Part shown: piece by piece, positions 28,414 through 30,047 of the stretch | Layout: each line of letters opens with the position of its first letter | Position numbering within the stretch: position 1 is the stretch's first letter | The notes under the pieces: model-generated | Told to the model about the DNA's origin: nothing | What the model saw: the letters and a program-made list of their open reading frames with translations, nothing else | Databases searched by the model: none | Made by a program: the position numbers and the translations under genes | Assembly (NCBI GenBank): GCA_003427395.1 | Contig: BFEA01000071.1 | Location: 67,146 to 97,192, forward strand | DNA length: 30,047 bases | DNA from: Chara braunii | Taxonomy: Eukaryota > Streptophyta > Charophyceae > Charales > Characeae | Direction: 5' to 3'

Positions 28414-29110
28414 ATGAAGGATTTTTTTTTTTATGGAATGTTTTTTCAACTTTCGCTTCTCGTGGGAATTTTTCTGTTGTTCTTTGCTGAACGCCTCCTG
28501 CGTGTACGGCCAGGCACCTTAAGGTTGATGCACATGTGGAACAGGACAACGACAACAAGCAAAACACGACCGGGAGCAGTACAGGAAGCTTGCGATAGAG
28601 GTCGACCATCAACGACGCGCACGACAGGGCCGCAACTTGACGACGACGGTGGAGGTTCATTAAACGGCGACAGTGAAGGAAGCAAACGAAAGAGGACAGC
28701 ATACAACAGATGCACCGTAACGTTATCCGTCACCGACATTGGTTGGGCTGCTGGAGTCTGGTCGGGCAAAATATTCAATTTTGTCGACTGTTGAACCCCG
28801 TCGACGTTGGCGGGAAACCCCGTGGGCAGTGGGAGCACGGCGACATCAGCCGCAATTGCTACATGGGCCCCTCTTAGGTCGTCCTCCAACAGCAGCCGTT
28901 GGCGACCCGTTGTGCATAGGCCCAACAATGGCGGCCAAAGATGTCCGTGCGCCCGTTGGCGGAACACCAATGAACCAGCCGGAAAAGGAAGCTGCCGACG
29001 ACGCGTGCCTTCGCGGATCCTCAAAATCCGAGGGAACTCGTAAGGTTCCTTGCACTAGGGCAACAAAATGTTGGGCCACAAGGATGCTACAAGGATTCCT
29101 CGAAGAAATG
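28414..29110. other. GC-rich, coding-like composition, unassigned
   Basis: The composition resembles the trihelix-like pseudogene (CGAC-rich) and contrasts with the AT-rich flanks. Both strands have medium-length open frames (plus 28414-28794 and 28739-29128; minus 28446-29024), but none shows a domain I recognise. One plus-strand frame near 28555-28630 gives REQYRKLAIEVDHQRRARQG, a basic helical-looking segment. It could be part of a decayed transposon gene; I do not assign a function. Confidence 0.3.
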
Positions 29111-29116
29111 TTTTCA

Positions 29117-29248
29117 CATATTTTTTGAAAAATCTTCCCCGAGGATAGGTGGAACGATCACGTCCTCGTAGATCTTACGTGCCCGAGGTTCGAGGAGTGT
29201 CTAACGAGCCCCTTTGTCCCGTAGGGTACCGGTCTCTATGTTCAGCTT
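29117..29248 (-). pseudogene. Coding-like minus-strand stretch, unassigned
   Basis: One minus-strand frame reads KLNIETGTLRDKGAR, then a TAG, then TLLEPRARKIYEDVIVPP and ILGEDFSKNM. The amino-acid composition looks like real protein sequence rather than a shadow, but I do not recognise the family. It lies between the GC-rich stretch and LINE copy 6, in the same orientation as both the LINE and the trihelix-like pseudogene. Confidence 0.3.
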
Positions 29249-29399
29249 ATACAGAAACACAGCACTGGTTCTTGTTTGTGATGTTGCCCCAGAGAAGGAT
29301 GCCATGAGGCAGTGAAGGGTTCAATATGAAATGTGCAGCAGTTCCCAATAGCGAAGTACTTTTCCCGTCTCTGCTACTCAGCACCCTTACCTCCAGGCT

Positions 29400-29780
29400 C
29401 CTACAAGTCCCTGGTAGAGGGGACAGTTAGTTCTCCCAATCGTATAAGTGATACCTTTTCCATTCCTGATTTGCATAGTGCCAGGGGGACTTGCCATTCT
29501 GCCACTTTCAGGCCCGCCACCAGATCTGGGCCTAATACTCTCCATACCTGCCCTTGTGTGTCTTCTGAAAATACCCAAGTGCCAGCCCCATGTTCAGTCT
29601 CTGCTTTCCGCATCCCCTGCCAATTCCCTGGTAGTGCCTTCAATAACTCTTGCAAATGTTGTGTTACTCCACGAAGTCTAGGGACTATCCTTCTCATGTC
29701 CTCCTTTGAAATCCAAGCGTCTTTGTCTTGGTCCCAGATCTGTTTGACCCGTACATGCGGCACATCGACGTGCGCTGCAC
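29400..29780 (-). pseudogene. LINE copy 6 fragment, minus strand
   Basis: The minus-strand frame at 29814-29401 encodes IWDQDKDAWISKEDMRRIV and then LQELLKALPGNWQ. These match LWDKEQRNWIDPGDLRKRL and LEAIIEKIPLAWW in LINE copy 1 and LWDPKTNTWATPQHLQARL in copy 2. This is the segment between the RT and the zinc-binding end. Homology begins near 29750 and is lost after about 29400, so the fragment is short and bounded on both sides by other sequence. Confidence 0.75.
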
Positions 29781-29835
29781 CGCTCACAGCGCACAGCGCA
29801 CGACGCACGCGCACCGGGTGCGGCGCACCCCAAAA
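29755..29835. repeat. Imperfect GCGCAC-type repeats
   Basis: GCGCAC, GCGCTG and GCGGCGCACC-like hexamers recur, including a near-palindrome CGCACC-G-GGTGCG. The run is strongly CpG-rich relative to its surroundings and lies at the 5' edge of LINE copy 6. Confidence 0.6.
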
Positions 29836-29983
29836 ACAAGGGGTCGAGAAAAAAAAAAAGTTGGGGAGAGGTGTTTTACGCCCGAGTGGGATGTTGCGTC
29901 AATAACCACAAAAAAATGAAAACAAAAATTTGAGGCCGTACAGCGGCGCAGGGCCTCTGAAAAAGAAACGGGGAGCTAAAGTT

Positions 29984-30047
29984 AGTTTTTTTTTTGTTTT
30001 TTTTTTTTGTGTGTGTGTGTGTGCGTGTGTGTGTGTGTGTGCGTGTG
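29984..30047 (+). repeat. T-run and (GT)n microsatellite at the window end
   Basis: A T-run with one G interruption (about 29986-30009) passes directly into a GT tract with two C interruptions, cut by the window edge. It may be the poly(A) tail of a further minus-strand retroelement with a microsatellite at its 3' flank. Confidence 0.9.

Overview
The window reads as a repeat-dense stretch of a large plant nuclear genome. Evidence: at least six decayed L1-type LINE copies with the plant-type C-terminal zinc-binding segment (zf-RVT-like), PIF/Harbinger-like TIR elements, a decayed trihelix (Myb/SANT-like) gene of the type carried by or derived from Harbinger transposons, a U2 snRNA retrocopy, homopolymer and (CA)n/(GT)n runs, and an assembly gap. 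The LINE and trihelix sequences look most like those I know from seed-free land plants (fern, lycophyte or bryophyte). That taxonomic reading is an inference with modest confidence. No intact host gene was found.

Layout. 1-95: minus-strand LINE tail. 670-1817: TIR elements, one with a TAA target duplication. 1865-2724: a 191-bp-arm inverted repeat plus a 337-bp direct duplication at the 5' edge of LINE copy 1. 2455-6277: LINE copy 1 (+), one open frame broken only by three stop codons, with 3' UTR and poly(A). 6638-6693: a solo TIR end. 7482-7798: a SINE-like repeat interrupted by a U2 snRNA retrocopy. 7913-8320: a diverged tandem pair. 8340-12090: LINE copy 2 (+), ending at a 178-N gap (12091-12268). 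12269-12662: LINE copy 3 (-). 12706-13985: three related non-coding units. 14105-14235: another LINE tail. 14263-15960: LINE copy 4 (+).

16134-20106 is non-coding and highly structured: a candidate LTR, a cluster of consensus splice-donor/U1-like motifs, an array of hairpins with a conserved loop and changing but complementary stems (18495-19199), a 124-bp tandem array (19430-20050) and a compact nested fold (20053-20106). It may be a non-autonomous (LARD-like) LTR element, but no second LTR is in view. 20107-21900 has no recognisable gene.

21903-25835 is LINE copy 5 (-), running from its RT N-terminal region to a poly(A) tail and split by a 266-bp insertion related to the SINE-like repeat at 7.5 kb. 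26288-27959 (-) is a trihelix-like pseudogene. 28128-28304 is an AT-rich inverted repeat. 29400-29780 (-) is LINE copy 6. The window ends in a (GT)n tract.

How it fits together: the window is mainly a record of nested retrotransposition. The LINE copies share a 3'-terminal two-hairpin motif with compensatory changes, which is a plausible recognition site for their reverse transcriptase. The same kind of machinery explains the U2 retrocopy, for which an unoccupied homologous site lies 17 kb away in the same window.
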